Notes under the pieces: generated by a model
What the model saw: the letters and a program-made list of their open reading frames with translations, nothing else
Database searches by the model: none
Told to the model about the DNA's origin: nothing
Assembly (NCBI GenBank): GCA_947650285.1
Contig: CANTFL010000017.1
Span: forward strand, 62,001-126,000
From: Hyaloperonospora brassicae
Taxonomy: Eukaryota > Oomycota > Peronosporomycetes > Peronosporales > Peronosporaceae
Length of the DNA: 64,000 nt
Direction: 5' to 3'
Shown here: one piece after another, positions 12,792 to 22,805 of the stretch
Numbering within the stretch: position 1 is the first letter of the stretch
Layout of the letters: the number at the start of each line of letters is the position of its first letter
Position numbers and translations under genes: made by a program

Positions 12792-13317
12792 TGTAGCGGA
12801 GCTACACAGCTCCTTAAGTCAGAGGAAGACTTTACGCTCAATGAGCAACTTCGGTTCAAAGAACCCGACTCAGAGAGTCAACAGCTCAGAGAGCTTAAAG
12901 GGTGGTTCAGAGAACCCGACTCAGAGAGTCAACAGCTCAGAGAGCTTACGGTCCCCGTTCCAGAGGGACCAAACGATTCAAATGAATCTCAGCACAGAGT
13001 GCTCGAGGACAAGCTACCTTTACAGGCGTTACTTCTGTCCTCCCGATCAAAGACGCCTCGTAAGGCACGTGTCTTATGTTGATCAAAATGGGAACTGAAT
13101 TTTATTTTTTCATTTAACCTAAAAGAACACCTTAGAACAACGTATTTAACCTGCCCTAAATAACCTCTTAAAATATCTTGCAATCAATTGATGACAGACA
13201 CCAGTCTTCAACAATTGATACGCTCACTGTGTTCTAATATTACCTTATAGGATACCCCCCTCTCGTGTGTGCACCACACCTATCGTCGGCTACCAGCCGA
13301 CGTGTAACCCCGTTACA
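12792..13317 (-). repeat. Family A LTR in reverse orientation, nested in pol
   Basis: 526 bp, reverse complement of the family A LTR. The left flank is CAACG (12787-12791). The matching copy is found inverted (CGTTG, 14542-14546) next to the forward 3' LTR. This shows a solo LTR, or a later reduced element, inserted in pol and then recombined with the 3' LTR, flipping the DNA between. It is not the 3' end of the pol gene, although the pol frame stays open through it to 13082. Confidence 0.93.
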
Positions 13318-13331
13318 CCCTCCCCCACCAG
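13318..13331 (-). promoter_or_regulatory. Polypurine tract of gypsy A (displaced by inversion)
   Basis: On the minus strand this is a G-rich purine run (about GGTGGGGGAGGG) directly against an LTR start, the position of a plus-strand primer. It belongs to the outer 3' LTR (14547) and sits here because the block was flipped. Confidence 0.75.
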
Positions 13332-13424
13332 ACTGACGTTACCACAAAACGTCAATCGAACTTTTCCTCGAAGAGAACGGTGTTTGTGCGCTCTAACCTC
13401 ACGGTTTGCAAAGCACGAAACACC

Positions 13425-14384
13425 ATGGCATCGCCACCTTACGAGTCCCCGACTCTCTCTTGTTACCTCGGCATTAATGTGGAGGAGGACTATGGTAGTG
13501 ATACCGATGTCCGTGGTGAAGAACGGACAATGTCCAACTCACCAGTGCAAGAGGCATCGCCTCATACTGCACCAAACCCATTTGCCGAGCGTAGTGAGAC
13601 CACCGCGTTAGAAACGCAGCATCATACCACAGATGCAGGTGAACACATCATCACCAACCCGCTCGATGAGCAACAAGAGTTGGTAATCCAACAAGAGGAG
13701 AGCGCTCAGCGCCGTATGCAGCTTGCGGCAGACCTTGAGGGTCGTCGTGGCTATCAGTTCACGCCACTCAATGTGGAAGAGCGTATACGCCAAACGACAG
13801 GTCGTTCCCTGGCAACGTGGGCCATTGGCGCTGAGCCGACATCTTCTGATGAAGTGTCGAGCCGACAGGCACTTCGTGAGAGGTACCTGCAACCTCACTT
13901 GACGACTCTAAGTCAATACAAGTTGCGACTTGACACGCAAGCACGGGGTGCACCGGTGCCACCGATGAGGGGTATACCCATCCTCTTATTCGCAGGCGAA
14001 TCTCCGGAGGAGGATGACAACACTTTTGTGCGCTGGGTGCACCGGAAACGTCACCTCAGCAGCATGCTAGCTCTCAGAGCAAGTGCCAATGTGGCAGATG
14101 TTCGTCTCGAACGAAAGCTTCGGTATGACTATGCCAAGCTTAAGGCCAGAGGCCAATTTCGATTTCGCACCCGCTACGCTCCGGCTGTGCCGATGGAAGT
14201 GGGAGTTGGTCAAGCGGAACCAAACTACCCACCTGCTTCCACCACTATTGGTGGGAAGCGATATCGGTCGAAGGATGACCCCTGCCACGATGTTCAAAAA
14301 CATCAACGGCGTATGGGCAATCCTGCCGAAGGGGTACCTCAAATTCCCACGAGTTCTCCGACTCCGGGTACCCTCGCCACTTAA
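13425..14384 (+). CDS. Antisense ORF (aORF) of gypsy A, unknown function
   Basis: An intact frame of 319 codons with ATG in a good context (CACCATGG). It lies in the inverted block, so relative to the element it is antisense to pol. It starts 107 bp from the inner LTR edge and overlaps the last 140 bp of the pol chromodomain codons (14245-14384) tail to tail. The N-terminal third is acidic and Ser/Thr/Glu-rich. The middle is Gln/Glu/Arg-rich and could be helical. The C-terminal third is basic, with many Arg, and ends in low complexity. I recognise no domain. It stays open while gag and pol on the other strand are broken. Alternatively it is a fortuitous frame, but family B has a counterpart in the same place. 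Confidence 0.6.
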   Translation: MASPPYESPTLSCYLGINVEEDYGSDTDVRGEERTMSNSPVQEASPHTAPNPFAERSETTALETQHHTTDAGEHIITNPLDEQQELVIQQEESAQRRMQLAADLEGRRGYQFTPLNVEERIRQTTGRSLATWAIGAEPTSSDEVSSRQALRERYLQPHLTTLSQYKLRLDTQARGAPVPPMRGIPILLFAGESPEEDDNTFVRWVHRKRHLSSMLALRASANVADVRLERKLRYDYAKLKARGQFRFRTRYAPAVPMEVGVGQAEPNYPPASTTIGGKRYRSKDDPCHDVQKHQRRMGNPAEGVPQIPTSSPTPGTLAT

Positions 14385-14546
14385 CCAGATACTGGTATTG
14401 ACCCTGACGACGACGTCGTTTCAGGAGTCGTTCCACATGGAACTGGCGGTTCCCTTGCTCATCGAGCAGCGTCGGAGGTGGTCGGTATACCGAAGGAGGA
14501 GCACGAGAAGGTGCTTCTCGAGCTGAGTGGTCTCCGTGAGACGTTG
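14245..14546 (-). pseudogene. pol: Chromodomain C-terminus of gypsy A pol (inverted fragment)
   Basis: The minus-strand frame reads into a chromodomain with the motif YLVKWRGYPESENSWE (about 14345-14400) and a short tail to TAG at 14245. The frame is open from 14546 and joins the upstream pol frame in phase when one CAACG copy and the nested LTR are removed. Chromodomains at the integrase C-terminus steer chromovirus insertion to modified histone tails. The aromatic residues expected for the methyl-lysine cage appear kept. Confidence 0.9.
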
Positions 14547-15072
14547 TGTAACGGGGTTACACGTCGGCTGGTAGCCGACGATAGGTGTGGTGCACACACG
14601 AGAGGGGGGTATCCTATAAGGTAATATTAGAACACAGTGAGCGTATCAATTGTTGAAGACTGGTGTCTGTCATCAATTGATTGCAAGATATTTTAAGAGG
14701 TTATTTAGGGCAGGTTAAATACGTTGTTCTAAGGTGTTCTTTTAGGTTAAATGAAAAAATAAAATTCAGTTCCCATTTTGATCAACATAAGACACGTGCC
14801 TTACGAGGCGTCTTTGATCGGGAGGACAGAAGCAACGCCTGTAAAGGTAGCTTGTCCTCGAGCACTCTGTGCTGAGATTCATTTGAATCGTTTGGTCCCT
14901 CTGGAACGGGGACCGTAAGCTCTCTGAGCTGTTGACTCTCTGAGTCGGGTTCTCTGAACCACCCTTTAAGCTCTCTGAGCTGTTGACTCTCTGAGTCGGG
15001 TTCTTTGAACCAAAGTTGCTCATTGAGCGTAAAGTCTTCCTCTGACTTAAGGAGCTGTGTTGCTCCGCTACA
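14547..15072 (+). repeat. Family A 3' LTR
   Basis: 526 bp, TGTAAC...TACA. It ends against CTGCA (15073-15077), the element's right target duplication. The left neighbour is the inverted CGTTG from the nested LTR insertion, not a polypurine tract, as expected after the flip. Confidence 0.95.
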
Positions 15073-15160
15073 CTGCAAGTAGGAAGTGCCGCTGCAGGGT
15101 GTCGTAGGCCTTAGCAAAGTCCAAAAGCAGCACAATTGATTTTTTCATCGCCTTATCACT
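15073..15160 (-). pseudogene. LINE ORF2 fragment with RT motif A
   Basis: The minus-strand frame carries a hydrophobic run then DFAKAYD (about 15100-15125), RT motif A with the first catalytic Asp. It continues leftward, across gypsy A, into 6729. On the right it is cut by a solo family B LTR with target duplication TCACT. Confidence 0.85.
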
Positions 15161-15551
15161 TGTAACGGAACAGCCCGTTTCATGGAATTGTCACTTTAAG
15201 GAAAGTGACAATAAAGAATATTAAGTTGAATATTCTTTAAACAATACAACCAGTAGTGATATTGGTGAGGCGACCAAAGGGTCTGCTCATTGGTTGATAT
15301 CTTGATGATATCAACCCACCAATCGCCGCAAGACGCGCGCAATGAGTGGTGACGAGACGTCACCGTACACTCAGTTATAATACCATAATTAAGTTAAGTC
15401 AAACAGAGAGACAGTAACAAAAAGACTTAATTATATTAACACAACAGTTTTACTTTTCCCTTATCCTACGCTTCCTCGTTCGCCTCGTGTACGTCTGTTG
15501 GGGCGACCAAAACCCTTGCGTTAAGTTCACGCAAGGGTGTGACCCGTTAAA
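15161..15551 (+). repeat. Solo LTR, gypsy family B
   Basis: 391 bp, begins TGTAACGG. The flanks are TCACT at 15156-15160 and 15552-15556, a clean target duplication inside the LINE RT. No internal element sequence remains, so it is the product of LTR-LTR deletion. Confidence 0.92.
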
Positions 15552-15724
15552 TCACTGTTAGAAGCTTTCTTTGCAGCCGTAAAGATGTCTATTGCAGACA
15601 TAATGTTGCGGCCCGGAATAAAACCAAATTGGGCAGTGTCAACCACTGTGGGAAGAATCGGTCGTAACCTTGTCGCGAGGATCTTACTGAATATTGCATA
15701 ATCATGATTAAGTAGAGCAATCGG
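15552..15724 (-). pseudogene. LINE ORF2 fragment, RT fingers region
   Basis: The minus-strand frame contains a typical non-LTR RT start: Pro-Ile-Ala-Leu-Leu-Asn, then Phe-Gly-Phe-Ile-Pro-Gly-Arg. It joins leftward to motif A at 15160 and rightward (after the family C LTR) to 26233, where the preceding His-Arg-Pro is found. Confidence 0.85.
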
Positions 15725-16182
15725 TGTAACGGGGTGAGCCCGTTACATAAATTGGTACGAAAGTACCAATTTTAAATATTATCTGTTTTTGATTATATTC
15801 AATCAACAACACTCGAGAAAAACGATGTTGTCGGAATATTACCTCTAAGGGTAAAAAATGTGGAGGGGTCCACTTCTTGGTTGATGTACAGTGTACATCA
15901 ACCAATTTGACCACCAATCGCTTCTGGACGCGCGCAATGGGTGGTGGATAGAAGACCCACATAGGAGACAGTAGCTTTATATAGTTAAATTAAGACGAAA
16001 GATGATTTAGTAAGAAACATTACTATATTAAATAACAGTTCTACTTTTCCCTCAAGACAGAGCTTTCGAGTTCTATATTGTCCTGGACCCGCTTCCTCAC
16101 GCCACGTGTACGTGACGTCGGGCGTACGCACCTTTGTATTGTTATCAATACAAGGTCTTGCTCAGTTATCTGAGCAAGAGCG
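15725..16182 (+). repeat. Family C LTR, 5' part (interrupted by copia-1)
   Basis: Starts TGTAACGGG and carries the same 9-bp terminal hairpin as family B. Its last 12 bases are at 26221-26232, beyond copia-1, giving about 470 bp in all. The outer flanks are ATCGG (15720-15724) and ATAGG (26233-26237), one mismatch. It contains a near-perfect 29-nt palindrome (15877-15905) and several 7-10 bp hairpins. Confidence 0.8.
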
Positions 16183-16493
16183 TGATGTAATTTGAATTGC
16201 AGCGACAGGTACCAAGTAGCAACAGTTGTCAAAAATGTAATGGGTGCGAAGCGACAGGGTTAGTGCGACGTTGCCAGGTCTTGGTGGGTGAGGAGCGAAG
16301 GGGTTTGAATTACAACAAAATCGGTTGGTCTAGAAGCGTGCGGAAAAGAGAAGGTATGAGACCATGCACAGCACCTGCAAAAGTAGTAGTAGTGTGCACC
16401 AGGAATAGCCAAGTGCGCAGGTATATGAAATGTCAGTTCCAAACACACCAGCCCGTGCTAACATCTCCATTGAGCAAACCGTAATCTTCAACA
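16183..16493 (+). repeat. copia-1 5' LTR
   Basis: Starts TGATG, ends TTCAACA. Only the last 101 bp have a counterpart at the 3' end, so the 3' LTR lost about 210 bp. The left edge was set from the GAGCG duplication. Confidence 0.78.
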
Positions 16494-16506
16494 GGGTTAT
16501 GAGCCC
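16494..16506 (+). promoter_or_regulatory. Primer-binding site of copia-1 (initiator Met tRNA, anticodon arm)
   Basis: GGGTTATGAGCCC complements the anticodon stem-loop of initiator Met tRNA, the internal 'half-tRNA' priming known for Drosophila copia. The gag ATG (16499-16501) lies inside the site, opposite the CAU anticodon. Confidence 0.8.
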
Positions 16507-17616
16507 AAATGACGCGGTGAGCTTAATGAAGAAGATGGGCAAGCAGAAGTACACGAGTAAAGGAGTTCCGATCGAGTGGGATGGGCGTGATTGGCAGTTT
16601 TACAAGCTGGTCATACTAAATGTCTATGATGAGCAGAAGATGAGTGACATGATCGACGAGCGGTATGATAAGGCCAAGCTTACCACTGCGGAAGGCCAAG
16701 AAGCATACGATCAACTTCAGCTCCGGGCGAAGCGCTGCATCTTTAATAGCCTATCGCGTTTTCTGCTACATCAGGTGCGCGAGCACACAACAGCACCAGA
16801 GCTATCGAAAGCTTTGGTGGATATCTACGAGGACAAGTCGGGCTCCACAGTTCGAGGACACCGTGTAAGAGAGCTGGTTCATGAGCTTTGAATGCAAAGC
16901 TGGAGGAAGGTGGAAATGTGAATGCGCATTTGGCAAGGATGTTTAATCTCAGGACGGATCTGGCTGATCTACAATACACCGTGAACGAACTCGATATGCG
17001 TGAAGCTTTGTTATCTAGTTTGCCGACAACGACTCAATTCAACCAACTGCGACAAACAGAATGGTTTGCGAGTGACGCGGCGATCTATACACCGGTGAAA
17101 ATTCGAGAGCTGATTCGAACAGCTGCTGCTCTGCAAGAAGAAGCCAAGAGCGGATTTGGCATTGGCGCTCTCATGAGCACAAGGCGCAGGGACGTGGAAA
17201 ATCAGCGTGAACATAAGAAAGGCGTTTATGGTGGTAATAGCAAAGGGTTTAACGCTATTAACAGAGCGAAAGGGCTGTATAGAGCGAAGGAAAAACAGAA
17301 GAAGTGCTACACGTGCAGCAGTTACGAGCATTTGAAGAGAGATTGTACTCATCGTGCAAAATATTACGATGCATCGACACCAGCCAGAGATAAAGGCGGC
17401 GATCGTGATGAAGGTAAACGCAACGTGAAGACAAACTTCACGCGACGTGACGTGCTTGGTATCTTTGGTGAGGATCAAGACGTAGGAACCAGTGAAATGG
17501 GGCATGTGGACGATGTCGAATGCATTGTTGAAACACAGAAAGAGACCAATTCGTTAGAGATGCAGGAGTGGTACATCGACACTGCATCAAACACTCATGT
17601 GGTCGGTGACAAATAA
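16499..17616 (+). pseudogene. gag: gag and start of protease, copia-1
   Basis: From the ATG inside the primer-binding site the frame runs to TGA at 16889, then continues in another frame from about 16888, implying a small deletion. The N-terminal half is a copia-type gag (WDGRDWQFYKL motif near its start). The zinc knuckle C-x2-C-x4-H-x4-C is at about 17309-17350. A protease-like Asp-Thr-Ala-Ser motif lies near 17575, just before TAA at 17614. The frame was already open upstream from 16430, inside the LTR, but I start gag at 16499 because copia-2 and copia-3 share that start. Confidence 0.8.
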
Positions 17617-17726
17617 TACTATATTCGATATAGGGAGCTTTCGATCGACGAACCATTGTGCGTGGCGTTGCACCAAGCTTCCAGGAACAACCAGTTGGTG
17701 TTGGAACGATCGTTCTTGAGACACTT

Positions 17727-17945
17727 TGTTGGCAATGTTTTGCTTCTTAAGGAAGAGGATGATAAAATTCTGAATTAACATGACTTATTATCTGCTAGAG
17801 CTGCTCTTCCTTCTAACTCTCTCTGCTCCAACCACTACAAATTTGGTTGGTTGCAAGCACTAACTACTTCCTCTTACTATGCACACAGGAAATAACCACT
17901 GGCGCTAATCGCATCTTCAACTCCTGTCACCTTGAACTTCCAACA
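17727..17945 (-). repeat. copia-2 3' LTR
   Basis: 219 bp and nearly identical to the 5' LTR at 22586-22805. The outer flank is CACTT. Confidence 0.95.
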
Positions 17946-18043
17946 CTCCTCCTCGAGTTCTCCTTTCGTTTGTTTCCGAACCTTCCTTCTCTTCCTTCAA
18001 CGTCCTTGACTTCCCTTAAAAGTCCTCATACGTTTTAGTCCGT

Positions 18044-21000
18044 CTACTCGATGCGCATCAGAACACGAAGCCTTGTAAGTTTCTCCGCATCGTGGGCCTT
18101 CGTCATCAAGTCCGCAAGCATCACTTCAGACCTCAAATAGTGCGCAGCGATCACACCGCGGCGCGAGAAATCGCATAGAAACTTGAACCGTACGTCGATG
18201 TGTTTGGCCTTCATCGACGATGCTTCGCCATAAATCTGACTTATAGCCGCTTGATTGTCCACGTAGAGCTTCATTGGCAGTGCTGGTGACATGCCGATCT
18301 CGCTAAGCAGCTCTCGCAGCCCGAGCAGGTCACGCGCCATCTCCGAGGCAGCGACAAATTCAGCTTCCATCGTCGAAAGGGAAACTCCACCTTGTTTTCG
18401 AGCTCCCCAACTCACCGTCATACCGTTTAGCCGCAGCACGCCACCTGTCATCGACTTCCTTTCGCCCTTGTCTCCAGCAAATTCAGCGTCGCTAAACACT
18501 TCCAGCTCCAATCCCTGATATTGTTCTTGACCTGGCGACATCGTTATTTTCAAGCTTGCGGTACCCTTTAGGTACCGAGCAATCCTTTTAGCGAGCTTCC
18601 AGTCAATCACTCGCGGTGCATGAGTCTGTCTTGTAGCCTTGTGCACAGCGAACGCGATGTCCGGCCGTGTGCAACGCGCAATCCACAGCAAACCCCCAAC
18701 AAGCGACTGAAAACTGCGGACCGTTGGGCCAGTGCCTGCGCTTGTAGATCCAAGCAGCTCCACGTCGTCCGGTGGTACGTCGTAACAGTCGTTGCCAATA
18801 GGCGCGCGCGTCGGATTTGCTTCTGCCAGCCCATTGGTCCGAAGTAGATCAGCGATCGCCTCCTCTTGGTCCAGTGTATATTTGCCTGTATCATCCAAAT
18901 TAACCCGCATACCCAAAAATTTACTTACGCGTCCCAGATCCTTGATCGATATTGACGACAGACTTTCGAAAAATCGCTCGACTGCTTCCACACTTGTTCC
19001 CGTCGTCAAAAGGCCGTCCACATAAACGCCCACAACCACGAGATCTTCGTCTTCCTTTTTCCAATAGAAAAACATATCGCTTTCACAGCGCATAAAACCT
19101 GCCTCGACGAGACGCTTGTGCAGCAGCTGACTCCATAGTCGATTGGCCTGCTTAAGCCCATATAGGCTCTTCCGTAGTTCCAGTACCAAATCCTTTTCAC
19201 CTTCCGCGTCTTGTTCACGCATGATCTTTGCAGATATCGTCATTCCTTGTGGCACATGTAGATATATCTGTAGATGCTCCTCCTTGTCCGCCTTGACATA
19301 TGCATTGGGGATGTGGCCGTGCTTTGCAGGCACTCTTCATATGGCCGCAAGCGCCAATATGACCTTCACTGTTGACAGGTCCATCACGGCGGCGAACGTG
19401 AGACTGTAGTCGACACCTAGGACCTGTTCATTGCCGCAAGCAACAAGGAGAGCCTTCAGTCGCTCGACCTTGCCTTGTGCGTCTGTCGTGGTCTTGAATA
19501 CCCACTTGGTATGCAAGGCGTTTAAGCCAGGAGCGCGCTTGACTACTTGCCAGACTTTATTATTCAGAAGTGCTATGACTTCTTCTTCCATAGCCTTTAC
19601 CCATCCATCGCGATTCGCACTTCGCATAGCTTCACTGTGATTGGTCGGATCTTAGTCAAAAATAGCATTTACGACTCCGCCGCTTGACTGCGACTCCTTC
19701 TGGAGTGCTACCGCCTGCGCACGCTTCGATGCGCCGCGCGTACCATGAGCAGACCGCGTCCACTCCTTCGTGCTTTTCTTTCGTGTACCCACATTGGCAG
19801 CACTTGTGTTGCTTACTTTCGCTTGTCTTGGGGCGGGTGTCGTCACATCCTTATCCTGCTCCACCATCTCTTGCTGCAGCTGCGCGTTCTGTGCTTCAGA
19901 CAGAGTGTCGATGTTCTTGACGTGCTGAGTCACGATCACCTTGTTCTTCTTGCGTAGATAAACCTTGTAGCCCTTGGTTTCTTCACTTACCCCCACGATC
20001 GTGGCAAGTTGTGCGCGCTGCTGTAGTGAATTTTTGCTTGGGTCGCGATACACGCTACACGTGGGGCCAAAAACAACGATCTTGCGCAGATCCGGCACCT
20101 TTTCCGTCAACAACTTAAGTGGAGACGCTCTCTTAGCGTTTGCGCGCGTAGGGCTGCGATTCGGTATATACGAGGCGTACTGAACCGCATCTCCCCAAAA
20201 ATGAAATGTTAGACCGCACGCAAACATCATGCTTCGTGCCAAATTAAGCACCGTCCTGTGCATCCGTTTCGCCTTGCCATTAGAAGCTTGGTTTCCAGCT
20301 TCCGACACTTGCCTTGTCACCCCGGTCCTTTTACAAAAGAGGTCTATGTTAGTGTATTCTCCACCACCGTCTGTCCTTAGCACGTGGATTCGGCAGTTGA
20401 AACGCTTTTCAAAGAAAACGAGGAAAGCCTCAAACTGTTTAGCCGCCACATCCTTTGTTCTTGCGAGAAATATCCGGCAGTAATTCGACTTGTGATCGAC
20501 GAAATTAACCAAATAACGGTTTCCAAGCCTATCCCGTGGCGTCATCGGACCTTTCAAATCCGAACAGATGACTCCACCGACTCTGTCAATGGGCGCGTTA
20601 AAACCACTGTCCGTCTGGTTTTGGGAGTTTCGCTTCTGTTTACCCTCCATGCACGAAACGCACGCCATGCGCTTGCTGCTCGTCAGCCTTATTTCCGAGG
20701 CTGGGTTTCGAGCCATGCGCTCAATAGTGTCGAATTCAAGATGCCCAAAACGCTGATGGAAATGTAAAAGCGTCCCTTCTTGCACATCGCTCGTAACATC
20801 TGCGCTCGCACTTGATTCGAGCGCGGCCATGATTGTATCACTTGTGTCCTGTCGCCCCTTCTTCGCTGATATTTAAACGTATAAAACGTTTCTTCCCATC
20901 TCAACGTCAAACGCGACAGAGCCGTCGCTGCGCCATTCAAGTGCACGCCCCTTTAAATCGTAGACAAGAGCAAAGCCTTTTCTTTCCAGCTTGCCATACG

Positions 21001-22581
21001 AAACGATGTTCTTTGACAATCTCCGCGCCAGGTAAACATCTGTAAGCACCACTGTGCTCTCCATACCACGAGCCACCACCTTAAGGCGCACGCTCCCAAC
21101 TCTCGTCATTTTCAATGTCTTTCCATCAGCCATCGCGATCTCTTCGCTGCATATGGCAGAATCGAATAGCAACTTCTCGTCATTCACTAGATGTCGACTG
21201 GCGCCGCTGTCAAGAATCCAGTCACCATCATCGTAGTCATCCGACTCGCTCACCGCAAGTATCATCTCACGCTTGCTCTTTTTGCCACGCTTTAGTTTCT
21301 TCGCTCCTTCATTCTTGTTCTTTTCGCTCAGTGCGAGCACCATACCTCCACCTGTCTTGTCCTCTTTCGGCCTTCCACTTCGTATTTTGCACTTATAGCG
21401 ACAGTAAGCTTGCACGTGACCGAGCTTGCCGCATGCATAGCAGGTGCGCGTGTCCTTACGCTTTGGTTCGACATGAGCAGCGACGACTTCACGTCCAATT
21501 GCCCCGCTTCCAAGCTCGATTGACTGGGCAAAATGCGCCAGCTCTTCTGCATGTCGAAGATAGTCGACACGCGTCGGGTCGTACTTGGCCCGCATTACGT
21601 TCATAAGCTCGGGCGACGCGTGGTCCACGACGTTATCTAGGACGAGTGAGTCCGCACCACCACGTGCGTCGCTTAAAGAACCATGTATAGGTAGTGCTCT
21701 GCCCATGTGCGCTTAGAATCTTTCTTTTGCATGAACAGTTTCATCGCCTGGCTAGCCGTAATAGACGTCTTGAATGTTGCAAGTAGCTGGCACATAACAT
21801 AGTCCAGCGTCGGATGCTGGTTCCACCACGTGTCTACCTGTTTGTGGTAGTAACGCTCAGCCGTTCCGCTGAGGAAGTGACCAAGCAGGTCAACCTTGAC
21901 GTCCTCACTCCAGGTGAAACCGCACGAGGACTCAGCCAGGTTGACAGCGCGCAAAAACGTGCGCCCCCAGTCGAGGAACCCAGAGCCTAGTCCCTTATAG
22001 AGTTCAGTCCCGTCAAATTTCCGAATCGACAGCTTGCGCTGACTCGCATTCGGTGTCGCATAGAATGCTGCTGCATTAGGAGCTTGTCCCGATGGTGCTG
22101 GTCCATCTGCTGGACGCGGAAATGCGCCGGGAGTCGGAGCATGCGCCCGTGCCGATGCGAAAGACGCAAACATGGACTCTTCAATCTCGGGCTCATGTGC
22201 GCGCGGTGGCCGTGCGACCGGCTTGTGCTCAGGCGAGTCCGTAAGTGCGTCGATGGTCATCGGTCTTCCCCGCGCGTTAGCACCAAACGCTGATGAAAAC
22301 ATCCCGCTCTCTACAGCACCCATCATTCTCTCTTGATCTTCACGATCGCGCTGGGTAGACTCCATCTTCTCCATGCGGTCGGTCAGAGCGGCGAGGGCCG
22401 CGAGAATCTTTTCGTCTGCTGCCGAGCTCCTTTCGCGAGCTGGCGAGTATTCAACGGTTGCGGCAGCACGTGCGGGCGAGGCAACGCGCGCCGGCGAAGC
22501 ACCACGGGCCGGCGAGGCCCTTGCGTGACCTGCTGGTGCCGGTGTAGGCTTCGTGTCCGTTGTCTCAGCTGTTGGGCTCAT
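18044..22581 (-). pseudogene. gag-pol: gag-pol of copia-2
   Basis: Starts at the ATG in the primer-binding site (22581). A Pro/Ala/Arg-rich N-terminus precedes gag (to about 21680). A 1-nt frameshift near 21690 then moves to the frame that runs through the rest. In order: zinc knuckle (about 21440-21400), protease Asp-Ser-Gly-Ala (about 21205), stop at 20873, GAG-pre-integrase and integrase with Asp in SDLKG and RTDGGGEY. The third acidic residue, expected in NGxAER, reads Lys (NGKAKR). Stops follow at 19652 and 19337. The RT catalytic box reads YVDG, not YVDD. RNase H ends at 18044. Two catalytic losses show that enzymes must come from another copy if this one moved recently. Confidence 0.92.
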
Positions 22582-22585
22582 AACC
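22574..22585 (-). promoter_or_regulatory. Primer-binding site of copia-2 (initiator Met tRNA anticodon arm)
   Basis: On the minus strand GGTTATGAGCCC begins immediately after the LTR (22586). The gag ATG (22581-22579) is inside it, as in copia-1. Confidence 0.8.
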
Positions 22586-22805
22586 TGTTGGCAATGTTTT
22601 GCTTTTTAAGGAAGAGGATGATAAGATTCTGAATTAATATGACTTATTTGTCTGCTAGAGCTGCTCTTCCTTCTAACTCTCTCTGCTCCAACCACTACAA
22701 ATTTGGTTGGTTGCAAGCACTAACTACTTCCTCTTACTATGCACACAGGAAATAACTACTGGCGCTAATCGCATCTTCAACTCCTGTCACCTTGAACTTC
22801 CAACA
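22586..22805 (-). repeat. copia-2 5' LTR
   Basis: 220 bp, TGTTGG...CCAACA, flanked outside by CACTT (22806-22810) within copia-1 pol. Confidence 0.95.

Larger units (their letters stand above)
6730..15072 (+). mobile_element. Ty3/gypsy chromovirus-type element, family A, with internal inversion
   Basis: The outer LTRs (6730-7255 and 14547-15072) are each 526 bp, begin TGTAAC and end TACA. The flanking 5-bp target duplication is CTGCA on both sides (6725-6729, 15073-15077). Inside are a primer-binding site, gag, pol in the -1 frame, a second reversed LTR (12792-13317) and a flipped block (13318-14546) holding an antisense ORF and the chromodomain end of pol. Removing the 526-bp nested LTR and one 5-bp duplication gives about 7.8 kb, a normal gypsy size. 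It is inactive: gag has two stops, pol has three, and the RT active site is mutated. It landed inside the RT gene of the LINE, between motifs A and B. Confidence 0.95.
17727..22805 (-). mobile_element. Ty1/copia element copia-2, nearly complete
   Basis: LTRs 17727-17945 (219 bp) and 22586-22805 (220 bp), TGTTGG...CCAACA, are nearly identical. Target duplication CACTT on both sides (17722-17726, 22806-22810). The gag-pol frame on the minus strand has one frameshift and a few stops, fewer breaks than its host element, so this is among the younger insertions in the nest. Substitutions at catalytic sites of integrase and RT mean it cannot be autonomous. Confidence 0.96.

Noticed and set aside
12792..13082. 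Gypsy A pol frame continuing about 97 codons past the integrase
   Set aside because: This part is the reverse strand of the nested LTR, and the true C-terminus (chromodomain) is at 14245-14546 on the minus strand. The same LTR frame also appears at 6965-7411 and 14782-15135, where it has no partner gene.
13318..14546. Independent minus-strand gypsy A element truncated at 14546
   Set aside because: The inverted CAACG duplication and the in-phase pol join show it is the flipped end of the same element.
16393..16493. Copia-1 with very short (about 101 bp) LTRs
   Set aside because: The flanks of that repeat do not match. Extending the 5' LTR to 16183 gives a perfect GAGCG duplication and shows that the 3' LTR is truncated.
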